Positions 11,781-23,959 of a stretch of 64,000 nt of DNA are shown piece by piece. The notes below the pieces were generated by a model, which worked only from the letters and a program-made list of their open reading frames with translations, was not told the origin of the DNA and ran no database searches. Made by a program: the position numbers and the translations under genes. The number at the start of each line of letters is the position of its first letter. Positions within the stretch are counted from its first letter, which is position 1. Location: assembly GCF_021869535.1 (NCBI RefSeq), contig NW_026262668.1, positions 135,953,635 to 136,017,634 of the forward strand, written 5' to 3'. The stretch is from Mytilus californianus (Eukaryota > Mollusca > Bivalvia > Mytilida > Mytilidae).

Positions 11781-12244
11781 CCAACATGTGTATCATGTGT
11801 ATATATTTTAAAGTGGAATGAGTAATGTATAGATATATCTATATGTTAGAGCAAGAGCAGTTGAACATATATTAGTTTGTTGACATACTTTGATTGATAA
11901 AGATTATTTACTGAATAATAAATATACTTTGTAAAAAGAAAGTTTCGTGTGACTTTGTCGTTTTACCTTCCCAAATATATTTAAAACGTCATCTTTCAAT
12001 TTCTTTAAGGTGTTTGTATATTTCCCCAATCTAAATATATATTATTTGTTTTCCCATGCCTTGACAAAGAAATTTAACTTGTCTATTTGTCAATTTAACT
12101 CTTTACATTTGTTTCTGTTGTGACCAACATTAATGACAAAAGCTTTTACCAGATAATAAAACATCTTACCATGTTAAAATTCGTCTTTTGAATTTTTTTA
12201 AGTAATCATTCTTTTTTCTTGAATTTTTTTATCGTGTTTGACTG

Positions 12245-12900
12245 GGGTTGGAAATTACGGGAGTATCAACATAACAAAATACTGGTAAAAGAAATTAACA
12301 TCCATAAATAAAGGCAACAGTAGTATACCGCTGTTCGAAACTCATAAATCGATAGAGATAAAAACAAATCCGGGTTACAAACTAAAACTGAGGGAAACGC
12401 ATCAAATATAAGAGGAGAACAACGACACAACAAAACACAACAGTAAAATGTAACACACACAGAAACGAACTATAATATAACAATGGCCATTTTCCTGACT
12501 TGGTACAGGACATTTTAAGAAAAAAATGGTGGGTTGAACCTGGTTTTGTGGCATGCCAAACCTCCCGCTTTTATGGCAACGTCAAACACAACACCAAATC
12601 GACAACATCACATGACAGGACCACAATACAAATAAATGGGAGAACATATAGGACAAAGAAACACACGAATAATAGCTAACAAAAGGTACTAGGCTTAAAA
12701 TTCAATACACCAGACGTGCGTCTCGTCCACACAAGACCAACCAGTGACGCTCAGATGAAAAAAGTTTGACAGCCAAAACAAGTACAAAGCTGAAGAGCAC
12801 CGAGGACCAAAACTTCCAAAAAGTTGCGCCTAACACGGCCAGGGTTTTCTGCCTGGGACAAGAACATCCTTATTATTTAGAATAATTTATAAATCATCAT
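12245..12900. repeat. Long dispersed repeat
   Basis: A less AT-rich block containing ttttcctgacttggtacagg, ccagacgtgcgtctcgtcca and cagctgaag-like segments. Its cctgacttggtacag core is shared with the 13150-13325, 10385 and 48930 repeats. I associate this block with abundant mussel repeats. It has no coding capacity that I can see. Confidence 0.55.
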
Positions 12901-13149
12901 CTTACTAGGAGCAGCCCCTCCGCCTCATAATCCAGACTCTGTAATATCAACAAAGTCGATGAAAGACCTGTGTAATGACATTAAAGTGTGTGCCTTAAAT
13001 CAGAAAACATAATCCAATAATAATACGAACAAGGGAAATGAAATACCAAGAACAGAAAGCAATTCACCCAAGCACTAGTCTATATCCAGAGTTAGGGACA
13101 TTACGAATTTCCGCCAGAGTTAAGAGTACGATGTGGTGTTCCCACTAGA

Positions 13150-13325
13150 AATAGGGAAAAAGTAAAATAACAAAAATACCGAACTCCAAGAAAAATTCAA
13201 AACGGAAAGTCCTTTATCAAATGGCAAAATCAAAAGCTCAAACATATCAAACGAATGGAAAATAACTGTCATATTCCTGACTTGGTACAGACATTTCCTT
13301 ATGTAGAAAATGGTGGATTAACTAA
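13150..13325 (-). repeat. Inverted copy of the 10385-10575 repeat
   Basis: The plus strand reads aaataccgaactccaagaaa, ttgatatgttt-type sequence and tgacttggtacagacatttc, the complement of the 10385 copy. It ends directly where the 76-bp minisatellite begins. Confidence 0.75.
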
Positions 13326-13329
13326 ACCT

Positions 13330-13975
13330 AGAGTTATATAAGGTGTTCCAGTTCCCGTCAGAATTAGGGAGTTATATTAGTTGCTCCAGTTCCCTCCAGT
13401 ATTAAGGAGTAACATCAGGAGCTTTCACAGTTCCCAACAGAATAAGGATGTTATATCGTTTAGGATGCTCTAGTTCCCCCAGCATTAGGGAGTAATATAA
13501 GGAGCATCAATTCTCGCCAGAATTAGGGAGTAATATTAGGAGCTCTAGTTCCCTCCAGCATTAGGGAGTAATATCAGAGGCTCTAGTTCCCTCCAGCATT
13601 AGGGAGTAATATAAGGAACATCAATTCTCACCAGAATTGGGGAGTAATAATAGGAGCTCTAGTTCCATCCAGCATTAGGGAGTAATATAAGGAGCATCAA
13701 TTCTCATCAGAATTTGGGAGTAATATTAGCTCTAGTTCCATCCAGCATTAGGGAGTAATATAAGGAACATCTATTCTCGCCAGAATTGGTGAGTAATATT
13801 AGGAGCTCTAGTTCCCTCCAGCATTAGGGAGTAATATAAGGAGCATTAATTCTCACCAGAATTAGGGTGTAATATTAGGAGTCCTAGTTACCTCCAGCAT
13901 TAGGGAGTAATATAAGGAGCATCAATTCTCACCAGAATTAGGGAGTAATATTAGGAGTTCTAGTCCCCGAAAGAA
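13330..13975. repeat. Minisatellite with 76-bp higher-order unit (two 38-bp halves)
   Basis: Half-unit A (gctctagttccctccagcat) and half-unit B (catcaattctcaccagaatt) alternate, each followed by a form of agggagtaatat. The A-A distance is 76 bases over most of the array. The first 130 bases contain less ordered units. The two halves are clearly related, so a 38-bp unit doubled first and the dimer was then amplified. Confidence 0.85.
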
Positions 13976-14089
13976 ATTATGGAATAATATCTGGTTCTAC
14001 AGAAAGCATATCCTACACTCGCCACCAGAGTTTGTAATGTGTTATACGTAAATATTGATATATTTGAAGTCACACTAAATACTTTAATC

Positions 14090-14180
14090 TCTGATTTCGT
14101 TATCCTCATATGAGTATACGAGCAGGCGAGTTATGATAGATCTGAATTTTAATCAGATTGTACTTTAACTGTGCTTACAT
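14090..14180 (+). repeat. Uninterrupted copy of the target repeat found at 29.7/33.5 kb
   Basis: The stretch ctctgatttcgttatcctca, then tatgagtatacgagcaggcg, matches the sequences on either side of the inverted-repeat transposon at 29711-33506. It therefore serves as an empty-site reference for that insertion. Part of the same family (gattttgttatcctcgtaag) is at about 10785. Confidence 0.6.
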
Positions 14181-14210
14181 TTATAACAGACAAAATCTAA
14201 AATACATACT

Positions 14211-14216
14211 TTTATT
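14211..14216 (-). terminator. Candidate polyadenylation signal of the bHLH gene
   Basis: AATAAA on the minus strand (TTTATT on the plus strand), 324 bases after the bHLH stop codon. The position is plausible for a short 3' UTR, but the hexamer is common in this AT-rich DNA. Confidence 0.35.
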
Positions 14217-14539
14217 CATTTTAACTCCGTAACAAATAGATTCGAACACATTTTTTTAATGACTAGTTAATGTATGCAATAACCAATTATAACTGATTTG
14301 TATATTTTCATTGGCCCTATTTTATATTATGCAATGATTTGAATGTGCAGCTTACTGATCAATATATGATAAACGTCTGTTGCATAACCAGTAAAAAAGT
14401 TCATGCCACGAAGCCACTTCTGTTTCAAATGAAATCACCAATTTTAGTCCTTTTGAATTAACCATATAACATGTATAACAGCGATATGTATAGTACTATA
14501 TATGTCTCTGTATATAATCATTTACATGTCATTTTGAGT

Positions 14540-15127
14540 CTATTTGGCCTCTTCGTTCATAGTTTGTAGCACTTTATCTTTAAAGTCCTGATACTGACAT
14601 AAACTTATGTTGTTTGGATCACTTCCTTCTGACAGGTCTTTCATGAAAGAGATATACGTCATAGCTAGCTTCAGTGTTTCTATTCGTGATAACTTTTTTT
14701 CGTATTCAAAAGCCGGTAGACGTTTTCTCAACTCGTCAAATGCTGTGTTCATGGTACACATTCGTCTTCTTTCGCGAACGTTTGCCGCTTTCCTCTGGTA
14801 CGCAGTTTGAGTACGACGTCTCTTAGATTTTCCAGATTTCTCCACAGAAGGCTTTGATTGTCCGTTTCCAGTATATGCAGGCAATGTGTCAAAAATATAC
14901 GTATAATTCGATGATGTTGCCTGTCTATTGGAATCTAATTGCCAAAAATGTTCATGTGGATACACGTTTATATCACTTGGCACTTCCTGGTTAAATGATT
15001 GGTCAAGCTGAAACCATTCTTGTACATTTTCTGTGAAAATTACTCCATCCACTGAAGGTGACGACGTAGATGAATTATAGGACGTAACAGAATCAGAATC
15101 ACCGTATATGGGCTGATCAGAATACAT
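14540..15127 (-). CDS. bHLH transcription factor, Fer3/PTF1a-like, single exon
   Basis: A complete 195-residue protein. The N-terminal half (1-100) is rich in Ser, Tyr, Asp and Gln with no domain I recognise. A Lys/Arg cluster (99-105) precedes the bHLH domain at about 111-164. That domain has a basic region with the RERRR core (118-122; Glu119 is the E-box-contacting residue in this fold), helix 1 to about 138, a short loop with EYEKKLSR, and helix 2 with IETLKLAMTYISFM. The AANVRERRRM and LSRIETLKLA motifs place it in the PTF1a/Fer group of class A bHLH factors, closest to Fer3/Ferd3l as I remember them. Such proteins bind E-boxes as heterodimers with E proteins in the nucleus and drive neural or endodermal fate. 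The start is the first ATG, with stops upstream. A phylogeny would be needed to separate Fer1, Fer2 and Fer3. Confidence 0.88.
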   Translation of the reverse strand: MYSDQPIYGDSDSVTSYNSSTSSPSVDGVIFTENVQEWFQLDQSFNQEVPSDINVYPHEHFWQLDSNRQATSSNYTYIFDTLPAYTGNGQSKPSVEKSGKSKRRRTQTAYQRKAANVRERRRMCTMNTAFDELRKRLPAFEYEKKLSRIETLKLAMTYISFMKDLSEGSDPNNISLCQYQDFKDKVLQTMNEEAK

Positions 15128-15144
15128 CTCCGAACAATTCCAAA

Positions 15145-15154
15145 CTTATAAAAT
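15145..15154 (-). promoter_or_regulatory. TATA-like sequence just upstream of the bHLH start
   Basis: The minus strand reads TATTTTATAAG 18-28 bases before the ATG. As a TATA box it would place transcription start at or inside the start codon, so either it is fortuitous or the true mRNA start lies elsewhere. Confidence 0.2.
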
Positions 15155-15579
15155 ACACTCTTACAAATGAAAATTCATAACTGTTGACGATAAATGTTGT
15201 TAACACACAAGAGAGAATAATACTGTTGGCGATTACAATAAGGCAACAGATTGTATTATTATTGATGCATTTTGGATCGAAATGTTCCGTTATCACAAAG
15301 TAAGTCTACAGTGTGATATATTGTTGATATTTATATGAAAAAGACGTCTTTGAAATATTTATTGAATCTTGTATCAGATTGACTAAATTCGATTGGTTCA
15401 GAAGCTTTGCTAAAAGTTATTTTTCACAAATTTAATCAAATATAGGCGTGTTTTACCTATTCACTACCTTAATACGTACGACATCCTTTTTTGCGGCACG
15501 CGTCATTTGAAGGAAAGGCGTGGCCTAAAATAAATGACGGTTTTTTAAAGCTACAGTCATTTTAATGTGATCTGTACCA

Positions 15580-15585
15580 CAGCTG
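15580..15585. promoter_or_regulatory. CAGCTG E-box upstream of the bHLH gene
   Basis: A palindromic CAGCTG (in accacagctgtat) about 450 bases upstream of the bHLH start. Class A bHLH heterodimers bind CANNTG, and auto-regulation is known for some members of the group. A single site is weak evidence. Confidence 0.2.
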
Positions 15586-16534
15586 TATTGTAAATCAATA
15601 TGGAGATAGCAATTTAATCTTATAAAAAGTGTTTAAAACATTTTCTGTAAAGTACAATGGTCTTTATAGCAGTATCATTTTTCGAGCGAGATAAAACGTT
15701 TTTAAAAAATCAAAATTTCGTAATAACTGTAGCCCTAAATAGTGTATGAATTACCAATTCCGATATAGACGTGTTCTTCCTTTCCTGTGGTGAGTTCAAT
15801 CACAAACCTCTGTTATACTGTTTCAACCATCTCACAAGAAATTGTTTCATCAAACGAGGATAACAATTGTATCATAATTTACTTCATTCTTCAGTGTCTT
15901 TTTATTCACATGCCAGTCTTTCATTGTTCATAGCTTAAATAATCATTACGCAATGCAATGTGGACCAGTAGAAAAAAACAATTTATATCTATCAGTTTTG
16001 GTATTAAATGTTTTTATTTGTCCACCACATTGCCATTTGCCTTTCCCAACAAGTCCGTAGTCAGTGGTAGTCTCCATTATGTCATATCTTAATTTTGTTT
16101 TTGTTATTTGGAGAATTTTGTGTTGGTGGCAGATATCTGATTGTGGTTTTGGCGACTGAGAGCTTGGCCTATTGAATAGACTTTTGTTGAATTATGTTTC
16201 CCTATAGACGTATTTGGTTATTTTGTTGTTATGTTACTGGCTCTTTACGCATATCCCGAATCAGTAATTAATCTTTAATCAAAATTTCGACAAAATGATA
16301 GCAGTGTGTATGTAAGTATATCTACTTATTTCATTCCAAGTGCGGCCACAGGGTATAATTAAGAGACTAATACCACAATTACTAATAGTGCCAATCCACT
16401 GAAAGTCTGAGACAAATAATGACTGAGCTGGTTGTCTTCTAGTCAAAATAAGGATTCGAAGGAACTTCTAATAGTATAGAAAATGTGCAATTGTTGCATC
16501 ATTCAACTACCTGAAATGCCTGCTGTGAGTAGTG

Positions 16535-16925
16535 GAACGCAACTGAAGGTCAACAAGGGAAGGTTACTCCAATGATTGGGTCCACTGAAGATCAACTAGG
16601 GAAAGTTTCTCCAATGATTGAGTCCACTGAAGATCAACAAGGGAAAGTTACTCCAATGATTGGGTCCACTGAAGATCAACTAAAGAAATTTACTCCAGTG
16701 ATTGGGTCCACTGAAGATCAACTAGGGAAAGTTACTCCAATGATTGAGTCCACTGAAGGTCAACAAGGGAAAGTTACTCCAATGATTGGGTCCACTGAAG
16801 ATCAACTAGGGGAAGTTTCTCCAATGAATTAGTTCACTGAAGGTCCACTAGGGAAAGTTACTCCAATGATTGAGTCCACTGAAAGTCAACTACGGAGAGT
16901 TTCTCCAATGATTTAGTCCACTGAA
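16535..16925 (+). repeat. 42-bp minisatellite that stays open as a 14-residue repeat
   Basis: About nine units of gattgggtccactgaagatc plus aactagggaaagttactccaat. The unit length is divisible by three, so a frame of 86 codons (16572-16832) translates as IGSTEDQLGKVTPM repeats that alternate with IESTEDQQGKVTPM. Alternation of the two variants suggests an 84-bp dimer. No start context, splice site or flanking domain supports a gene, so I take it as non-coding. Confidence 0.8.
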
Positions 16926-16929
16926 GTAT

Positions 16930-19900
16930 CCTCTAGTGAATGTGAATTGTAATTCACCTCTTTGCATGGACAGCACTATTGTGACAAACCGGAGAATGTG
17001 GACCTGTGAGATTAATGATTTGTCGACAAAAGATGATATATCTACCGGGAAAAGAACATGTTTACTCTATTGAATAGTGGAATTGTGATTTTATTAAAAA
17101 ATAAAAGTGATGATATCATTACGGGTATAATATGATCCTATGAAACCAAGTTCACTGCGGAGCAAGAACTGGGTTCACGCTCGGTTTTCAGTGGGACTAG
17201 TGGTTGTTTTTTTTTGGCCTTTTGTTCTTTTAACAACATTGCTGTCTGTTATTATTTGATTTACGAGTGTTGATTGCCCTTCTCCTACGTATGGCTAACT
17301 TGAAGATTGTGTCCGGGTTTGAACCCCATAATCCTGACTTTGGCACGCGACAAATGTTATTTGAAAAGTATTTAGTCGTAATAGGCCAGCTTTTCAAAAT
17401 GTTTGTAGGCGTTGTAAGAAGATGCTTCTTTAATGCGATAATGATTATTCGTTTTCAATTTAATATAAAAATGCAACTGAGAGCTGTAAATAAAAGAAGT
17501 CGTCATAAACGCCGAATCTTAATCCCACTTAGAATTGTGGCAATATCAGCGAGGCTATAGAGGGAAATCTCAAGTCCGACATTTTTTTACAAAGACGTTT
17601 AGTGTTTCTGAAGTATCTTAATCAACTTTAAATGAATTTTTATTTTACCAGTATTGGAATCAGGTATCTATGGTACATTGGTTGATCAATGAAGTATAGC
17701 CTAGCACGCTCACAACTTCGTGGGGAGGTACATCCTCAAATGAGGATTAAAGGACTTGCAGAAGCCTGAAGGGTTAGATTGGTCTTTGCTGTTGTACATT
17801 TTAGATAGAAGACGTTGTTTTTATATCGTTAAACTTTTTGTCTTAGATGTATATATCTTTTTCCGTTTATTTGTTTTAAGTTTTTATTTTCGTTACGTAT
17901 TCCGTATTTTAAGAATTGAAAGAATATTTTCATGTGTCAGAATTCAGCCATAAACTGCAAACTATTGCCGAACATCACATTTTGGTAAACAATATTATTT
18001 CATCTAAGAATTCCCGAAAAAGTAAGTTGATATAATGTTTTCAATGTATCAGGTTTATTCAAGGTAGCTGGGATGTCTGAAATGTTCGACGATAGGGGTG
18101 TTTAAATGTTCGACGATAGATTTTTTCTTAAACTTCTGTAAAAGACTTCTGGGTTAATGTTCTTTCACATTTCAATATATAAATTTGAGGTCAAAATACA
18201 TTAAAATTAAAGAAATCACAGTTATCTTATATGGGTTATATAAAGGGGAAACTTGATTTTTCCTTCTTGATGAAACATTAACAATACAACTGGTTAAAAT
18301 TCAATGAGAAAATTACTTTTCATGAATACTTCCGAAATATCAAATAAAAAATAAGGGGTAACGGGTCTTATTTTCTTGAAAAATTAAAAACACAAAACAC
18401 AAATTGTCCTATTAAATCTGCCCTTGATTTTATGAAAATTTTAAATACACTGAACGCCACTTAATGTTTTGATAGTTTAATTTAAAAATTTCAAGTTTTA
18501 GATGTTTCTGCTGTATAGTGAATGATACATGGTAAAATATTTTTAAACCAAAAAACAAATATTTTTGCAACATGTCCAGAAGGGATGCTCAGAAAAAGAC
18601 ACCCGATCTACCTTTTAAACGATTTTATTTGTACATAAAAGATAGAATCAGACACACGTCATTGCTACTTGGATCATCTCCTAATCATTAACATGGCATA
18701 AAATATATGTACAAAGCCATGCAACAACAATATGGAAACATGAGTTATTGTACACCTCCGTCATACTTAGATATTGTACTGAAGATATGGTATGCAGTTT
18801 CATCATATTCAATATTAAAACCAACAGGCGCACGGTTCTTAAGATACGTCTTAAAACATTTTCTGTTCAGTACAAAGCAGTACAATAGTAAATGTAATTA
18901 GTTTAATAAGCTAGAGGTGGTTGTCACATTGAATGTACACCAATGGAGCCAACTCCAAGATAAAAGGTAATAGTCCTTTATCCATCAATGAAAGTCAACG
19001 TCAATAATTTCTTAAATTTCATGCTCAATTCAGACTCGGCAATATCCATAAAACTAATAAGGATTAAATGAAATAATTTAACTGTAAATAAAAATGGGTT
19101 TATTGTAAATTTCTACTTCAAAGGAAAATAAAGAAAGAAAAAAGATAATACATAGGTTGGGATTTATTATAAAACTTTTAAATGCATTTTAAATATACAT
19201 CAATATAACAATTTCTTATGGATGGATAAGTAAATAACCGCATGTGGGCAGCGTTTTTAAAATCGTATAAATTTATTATGCTCGATATGATATTGTGTTG
19301 AAAAGAAGTTTTAATTTTTTTTTCGTCTTGAATTTGTTAAGGTCAAACGAATATGCATATTTAATTCAAGGTTATTTGATGTTAACGTGTACGAAACTTG
19401 TACTTATTGTAATTAGACATAAAACCCCAAATTGCAAAAAACATCAATAGTAAGGTGAGGAAATCTTGGGCGACAAATAAGACCTTGTTTAAAAGGTAAC
19501 TTATTGTACTATCTTAAAAAGTTAAAATGAGAAAATTTACATATTTAAATCAGTCAAAATTCATAGTCTATTTTTACAGATGTAGTACAAAAAATGATTT
19601 TCCGAATATTTATGTGGTCGTAAAATATAACGAATACTGTGACAGTGTAAACAGACCTCACGACTTGATCTTGAGAACATTAAACGAGACGAGATTTGTT
19701 GCTATGATGAGAAGACTTTTGACTGAATCTGTATTCGACATTCAGCATAAAAACAATACTTCATTTCAAAACTGTGTTTGCTGCTTTCATTTCTAAATGA
19801 TACATGATTTTGTTTTCTGCACAAATTCTTCTTGAATAACATTTTCTTACGAACAAAAGGATTAAGTTTTTTGAACCGGAGAGATAAGCGCATGTTTCGA

Positions 19901-20090
19901 TAAAAAAGATAGTTTAAAACTGATATTTAAATAAAGTAACATGTCTTAATAAATAAAAGTGTATCGAACCATGCGACCTATGTTTCCTATGTGTAATGTG
20001 GTTAAAATCCAAAAGAGTTTTTCCTATTTCATTAAAAATTCCATTTTTGGCCTATTTGGTGGGTGGATAGCTGTTAAACGTCCAATGCTA
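16930..20090. other. Intergenic DNA, no convincing gene
   Basis: Mostly AT-rich sequence. Open frames at 17267-17560 and 19527-19796 (plus) have no motifs, splice-bounded edges or repeat support, and I do not call them genes. A short doubled motif (aatgttcgacgatag) is at about 18080-18120. Confidence 0.4.
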
Positions 20091-20094
20091 AATT

Positions 20095-20515
20095 AAGTTC
20101 ATATTCAGGGACGAGAACATGATTGTGTGATATGAAATATAACCCTGCTTTGTACTAGACCGACACCCCGAGTCAGATTTTTTACGTGCTAGTTCACAAG
20201 GTCACCCTACTCGGACACATTATTTTGACTCCGGAGACGACCAATTTTTGCTCGTACTCCTAAATGCCGCGTGCTTAGCAGAGAAGCAGCAAGTACTATT
20301 TTTGAAGTCGTTTGTTTGATCCAACCTTCCGCACTCGGTGCGAGCACGAGACCACAGTCTTTGCTCTTACACGTTAAAGCCGCATGTGTTTAAACAGAAA
20401 AGCAGTTTAAATACCAATATTCAAGTTTTAGGTTTTACACGGTAGGGGATCGAACCCATAACCTCACAAACGAGACAAGCATGCAACCACGAGACCCTAG
20501 GAGGTCGATGAAAAG
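20095..20515 (-). mobile_element. Second tRNA-derived SINE family, copy 1
   Basis: On the minus strand the head (about 20515-20440) carries TATGGGTTCGATCCCC, a canonical B box, preceded by GGTCTCGTGGTTGCATGCTT with an A-box-like segment. The body follows, including the blocks tgcgtgcttagc-like, agtcaaaataatgtgtccg-like and cttgtgaactagcacgt-like (given as they read on the minus strand). The body is repeated without the head at 47165-47420. The match of head and shared body makes this a SINE. Molluscan SINEs with conserved central domains are known, but I cannot say which one this is. Confidence 0.6.
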
Positions 20516-21484
20516 GAAATTATCATTGATCATACTTACTAACTAGGTACTAGACTGTAGCAAGTACTGTCGATTTTACGAGAAAAACTTGATTATATAA
20601 ATTTTGAATATTCATGTCCTATATTATCGTTCATTTTGAAAGAGTATAAAAAAAGTAAAATAACAAAAATACCGAACTCCAAGGAAATTTCAAAACGGAA
20701 ATTCCTTCATCAAATGTCGTCATGCATTAAGCTACCAAGGCCACTCAAACTAAGCAAAGTACTTACTTATTCTAGTGCCTTTGAACAAGTTTTTCATTTA
20801 GTGAAATTTTAAATACATACATGTTAAAATTATGATAATACATTAGTTCATTTATATAATTTATATTTGAGACTCTTTTTTTTAAATCTAGATATCAGTT
20901 TTCGTGTCAGAAAGCTATAACTTTAAATTTATAAAAATACTCATAAACCATAAATTCTAATCTGATTTATTTTAGTTGCATTTTTTCTAAAGGAGAAAGA
21001 TATGGTTGCCTTAGAATAAAAAATATCCACAAGGAATAACATCACTTACTGCTTTCTATTTCAAATTTTGCAATTTCAAGCATTCCTAGCTATTTTGTCT
21101 AAAGTTCGAATAAAGTAACAAACATTTATGTCAAAACTATACCTTATCATGCATGGCTTGTGCTGACACATTCCGAATAATTTAATTGCATATAAGAGTG
21201 CACTGGTTCTCGGAAGTTTGGTAGTACACAAACAGATGCTTTTGATTTGAGCAACAAAGCGAATAATTATGCACCCCCTTTTCAATTTCATATTTTTTTT
21301 ATCATATAATAGAAAATTTCAAAAGGGTTCTACAGTGATTCTCAGTCCTTAAGCTTTCCTTTGATACCAAAAGTACCCAAATATTTTAAATACTTATTGA
21401 CAAAGTTACAGCTATGTGTATGAACTATTTTGTTTAAATATGTACCACTTTCTGTTTTCTCTGACCGAGAACTATTTCTGATAG

Positions 21485-21850
21485 ATCAGGAACTATTTGT
21501 GATAGATCGATGATATTTTAAGTTGCATTACTATCGGTACATACCAGTTTGACGAATATTTCGAAGCCCTGCCCCTAGGTCTTGGTCCAACGACTCTCAA
21601 TTAAGAAGCAATTTTCGATGTTTAGTTTTCTGCTTAAGTTAGTTTGATAGGAACTACTTGTGATAGATGGATGATATTTTCTATAAAGTTGCATTACATG
21701 TACTATCAGTACATATTAGTTTGGTGACTATTTCGAGGCCCTGCCCCCTAGGGCATGGTACAGTGACTTTGAATTAATTAGCAATTTTCAATGTTAAGTT
21801 TCAATGTTTATTTTTCTGCTTAAGTTAATTTGATAGGAACTCCTTAAAAT
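21485..21850 (+). repeat. Two-copy diverged tandem repeat, unit about 162-186 bp
   Basis: The series gaactatttgtgatagatcg, atgatattttaagttgcatt, cgaagccctgcccctagg and tctgcttaagttagtttgat recurs 162 bases later in the same order with small insertions. A third start (gataggaactcc) is at about 21833. Confidence 0.65.
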
Positions 21851-21896
21851 TTCACATGATTCCGCTATAAAAACCAAAAGATTTGTTTGTACATTT

Positions 21897-21972
21897 AATA
21901 TCAAGCTACCTCCATTACTTATTTACTATCAAGCTACCTCCATTACTTATTTACTATCAAGCAACTCCATTA
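21897..21972 (+). repeat. 28-bp tandem repeat, three copies
   Basis: The unit atcaagctacctccattact plus tatttact is repeated twice almost exactly and a third time with changes (atcaagcaactccattaatt). Confidence 0.8.
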
Positions 21973-22149
21973 ATTATTTTACTTTCGATATTTTCTTTGC
22001 AAATTAGACTTATAAATATAGCTTTCATTTTAGGAATCACAGGAAACATTTACGTCATCTGAGGAAGACAATGATGCTTTCCTTTCAATCGATCGTTCAC
22101 AGAAAGACAAAGACAATTACATTTATTTTTGTTTCTTAATTACATAAAA

Positions 22150-22495
22150 TTGAGAATGGAAATGGGGAATATGTCAAAGAGACAACAACCCGGCCAAAGA
22201 GCAGATAACAGCCGAAGGCCACCAATGGGTCTTTAACGCAGCGAGAAAATCCCGCACCCGGAGGTGGTCCTCAGCTAGCCCCTAAATAAAAATGTGTACT
22301 AGTTCAGTGAAAATGGACGTCATATTAAACTCCAAAACATATAAATGAACTAAAATTAAAAAACATACAAGACTAACAAAGGCCAGAGGATCCTGACTTG
22401 GGACAGGCGCAAAAATGCGGCGGGGTTAAATATGTTTTGTGAGATCTCAACCCTCCCCCTATACCTCTAGCCAATGTAGAATAAAGAAACACACA
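22150..22495 (+). repeat. Dispersed mussel-type repeat
   Basis: A GC-richer block beginning ggaaatggggaatatgtcaa, with gacaacaacccggccaaaga, gcacccggaggtggtcctca and atgcggcggggttaaatatg. I associate this block with a highly repeated family in mussel genomes. It is the only copy in the window and shows no coding frame. Confidence 0.5.
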
Positions 22496-22944
22496 ACGAT
22501 ACGCACAGTAAAACTCATGTCTATTATTCTGTTTATTAAATAAATAAAACGAAATTCAAGTAATATCAGCCAGATGATTATGATGATTCTACATAATTTA
22601 TATAGGTAATTACAGTCACTAATAGACTTTTATAGTTTCAGATTCACTTAATATTTCAGCATAACCATGATAACTATCCACAGACATTTCACGGATCACA
22701 TTAATTAATTGTTTAAAAAGATTAGAACAATGTGCACTGCATTGTAACTGTCAATCTCTTACATTATCCAATAATATGTTCTTAAATACTAAGTAGTTCA
22801 AATAACAACCAATACATCTCAGTTTGGAGATCATTCTACGCGCTGATGTTGCTTTTATAAAGAATTAACTTTATATACAGAAAAAAAAACATCACAATTT
22901 AGATATGACAGTTTCTAATTTAAGAGCATTGAGTGTTCGTAAGT

Positions 22945-23190
22945 GTTTTAATGTATGCTGTCCTTTATATTTACAAGTGACGAAAATTGAGCCTCTCGCC
23001 ATTTTATGTATGTAACACTCAAACACCTGTCCATGATCTCAAACGTGTCCAATCCCCTGAAACGTGTCCAGTCGCAGTCAGTGTATGCCAAAACATGTCC
23101 AAATCCTTTCACTAACGCCCAATCGTTCACAATCGTGTCCGCTTCTGAAATCAACCACGCAAGCATGCTCACCAGACGACACCGTTGACA
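22945..23190. other. Unassigned block, open on both strands
   Basis: Both strands are open for 60-74 codons (23006-23188 plus, 22948-23172 minus). The core repeats aaacgtgtcca twice and caaacacctgtcc-type motifs. Openness on both strands together with internal near-repeats favours non-coding DNA. I recognise no domain. Confidence 0.3.
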
Positions 23191-23432
23191 TTACAGTGGT
23201 TTAAAAAGAATTAAAAAAAATAGATTTAATTGGATCTTAGACCGGGTTTCATAACCTGCGTAAGTTTTAGAAATGACCCTCAATGGATTTCATTCGTCAA
23301 TAACTTAATGATAATTTGCAAAGATTTAAGATTTTTTGGTATGAGAAGGCGAAACAAGGTCATTGCTTTGTCACAGTTTAATTGATTTATAAAACAGAAG
23401 ACAATGTTTGTGATGTGTAGTTTTTTTTTATA

Positions 23433-23596
23433 TTAAATGCCTCACCTTCATGTATAGATACCAGTCCACTTGCTGCATTATACAACCGTAAACCAGCCAG
23501 AAAAAAGAACCATATCCCTTTGACAACCCCTCCTACCTGGTGCATGCGCGCCATAAACCTACATAATTTTTTCTGGTTCCATGGTGTTTGCTGGAA
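23433..23596 (+). repeat. Left inverted terminal repeat of the DIRS element
   Basis: It begins ttaaatgcctcaccttcatg and continues through accataTCCCTTTGACAACC-type sequence to gtttgctgg. The complement of 28034-27881 matches along its length with small indels, including catgcgcg and tatccctttgacaac. Confidence 0.8.
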
Positions 23597-23959
23597 ACTT
23601 TCTCTGGGAATGAAAATAAAAAAAAACATAATAGTTATTAATTATTTTGTAATATTAAATTGTTTAAATCAGGTAATATAATTTAATTCAATTTATCGGA
23701 ATAACGGATGATAGAACACCAATATCGTGAAAGCAAGAGGTAAGTGCCACACACACTGGTGGTTTTGTTGTCCCCTTGGCGTTCTGCCACTCATTCTGAT
23801 GAATTTTGGGATAGAGGTATGGACTTTTTTATCCCTGGTGTTTCTAGTGTTAGTCTGTGGAACAGGACCCAGACCATGTTAGGACTTTGCCATTCACTTC
23901 TGGTGCTAGTCAGTTGAGGTTATCTAGGCATAGTAGGGTATCTCATACCATAACTTAAC

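Noticed and set aside
17267-17560. 97-codon plus-strand frame
   Set aside because: No domain, no splice context, and the surrounding sequence is ordinary intergenic DNA. A B-box-like gggtttgaacccc inside it hints at SINE origin, but no A box was convincing.
19527-19796. 89-codon plus-strand frame beginning MRKFTYLNQSKFIVYFYRCS
   Set aside because: The composition is partly globular, but nothing recognisable was found and no exon boundary or second exon supports it.
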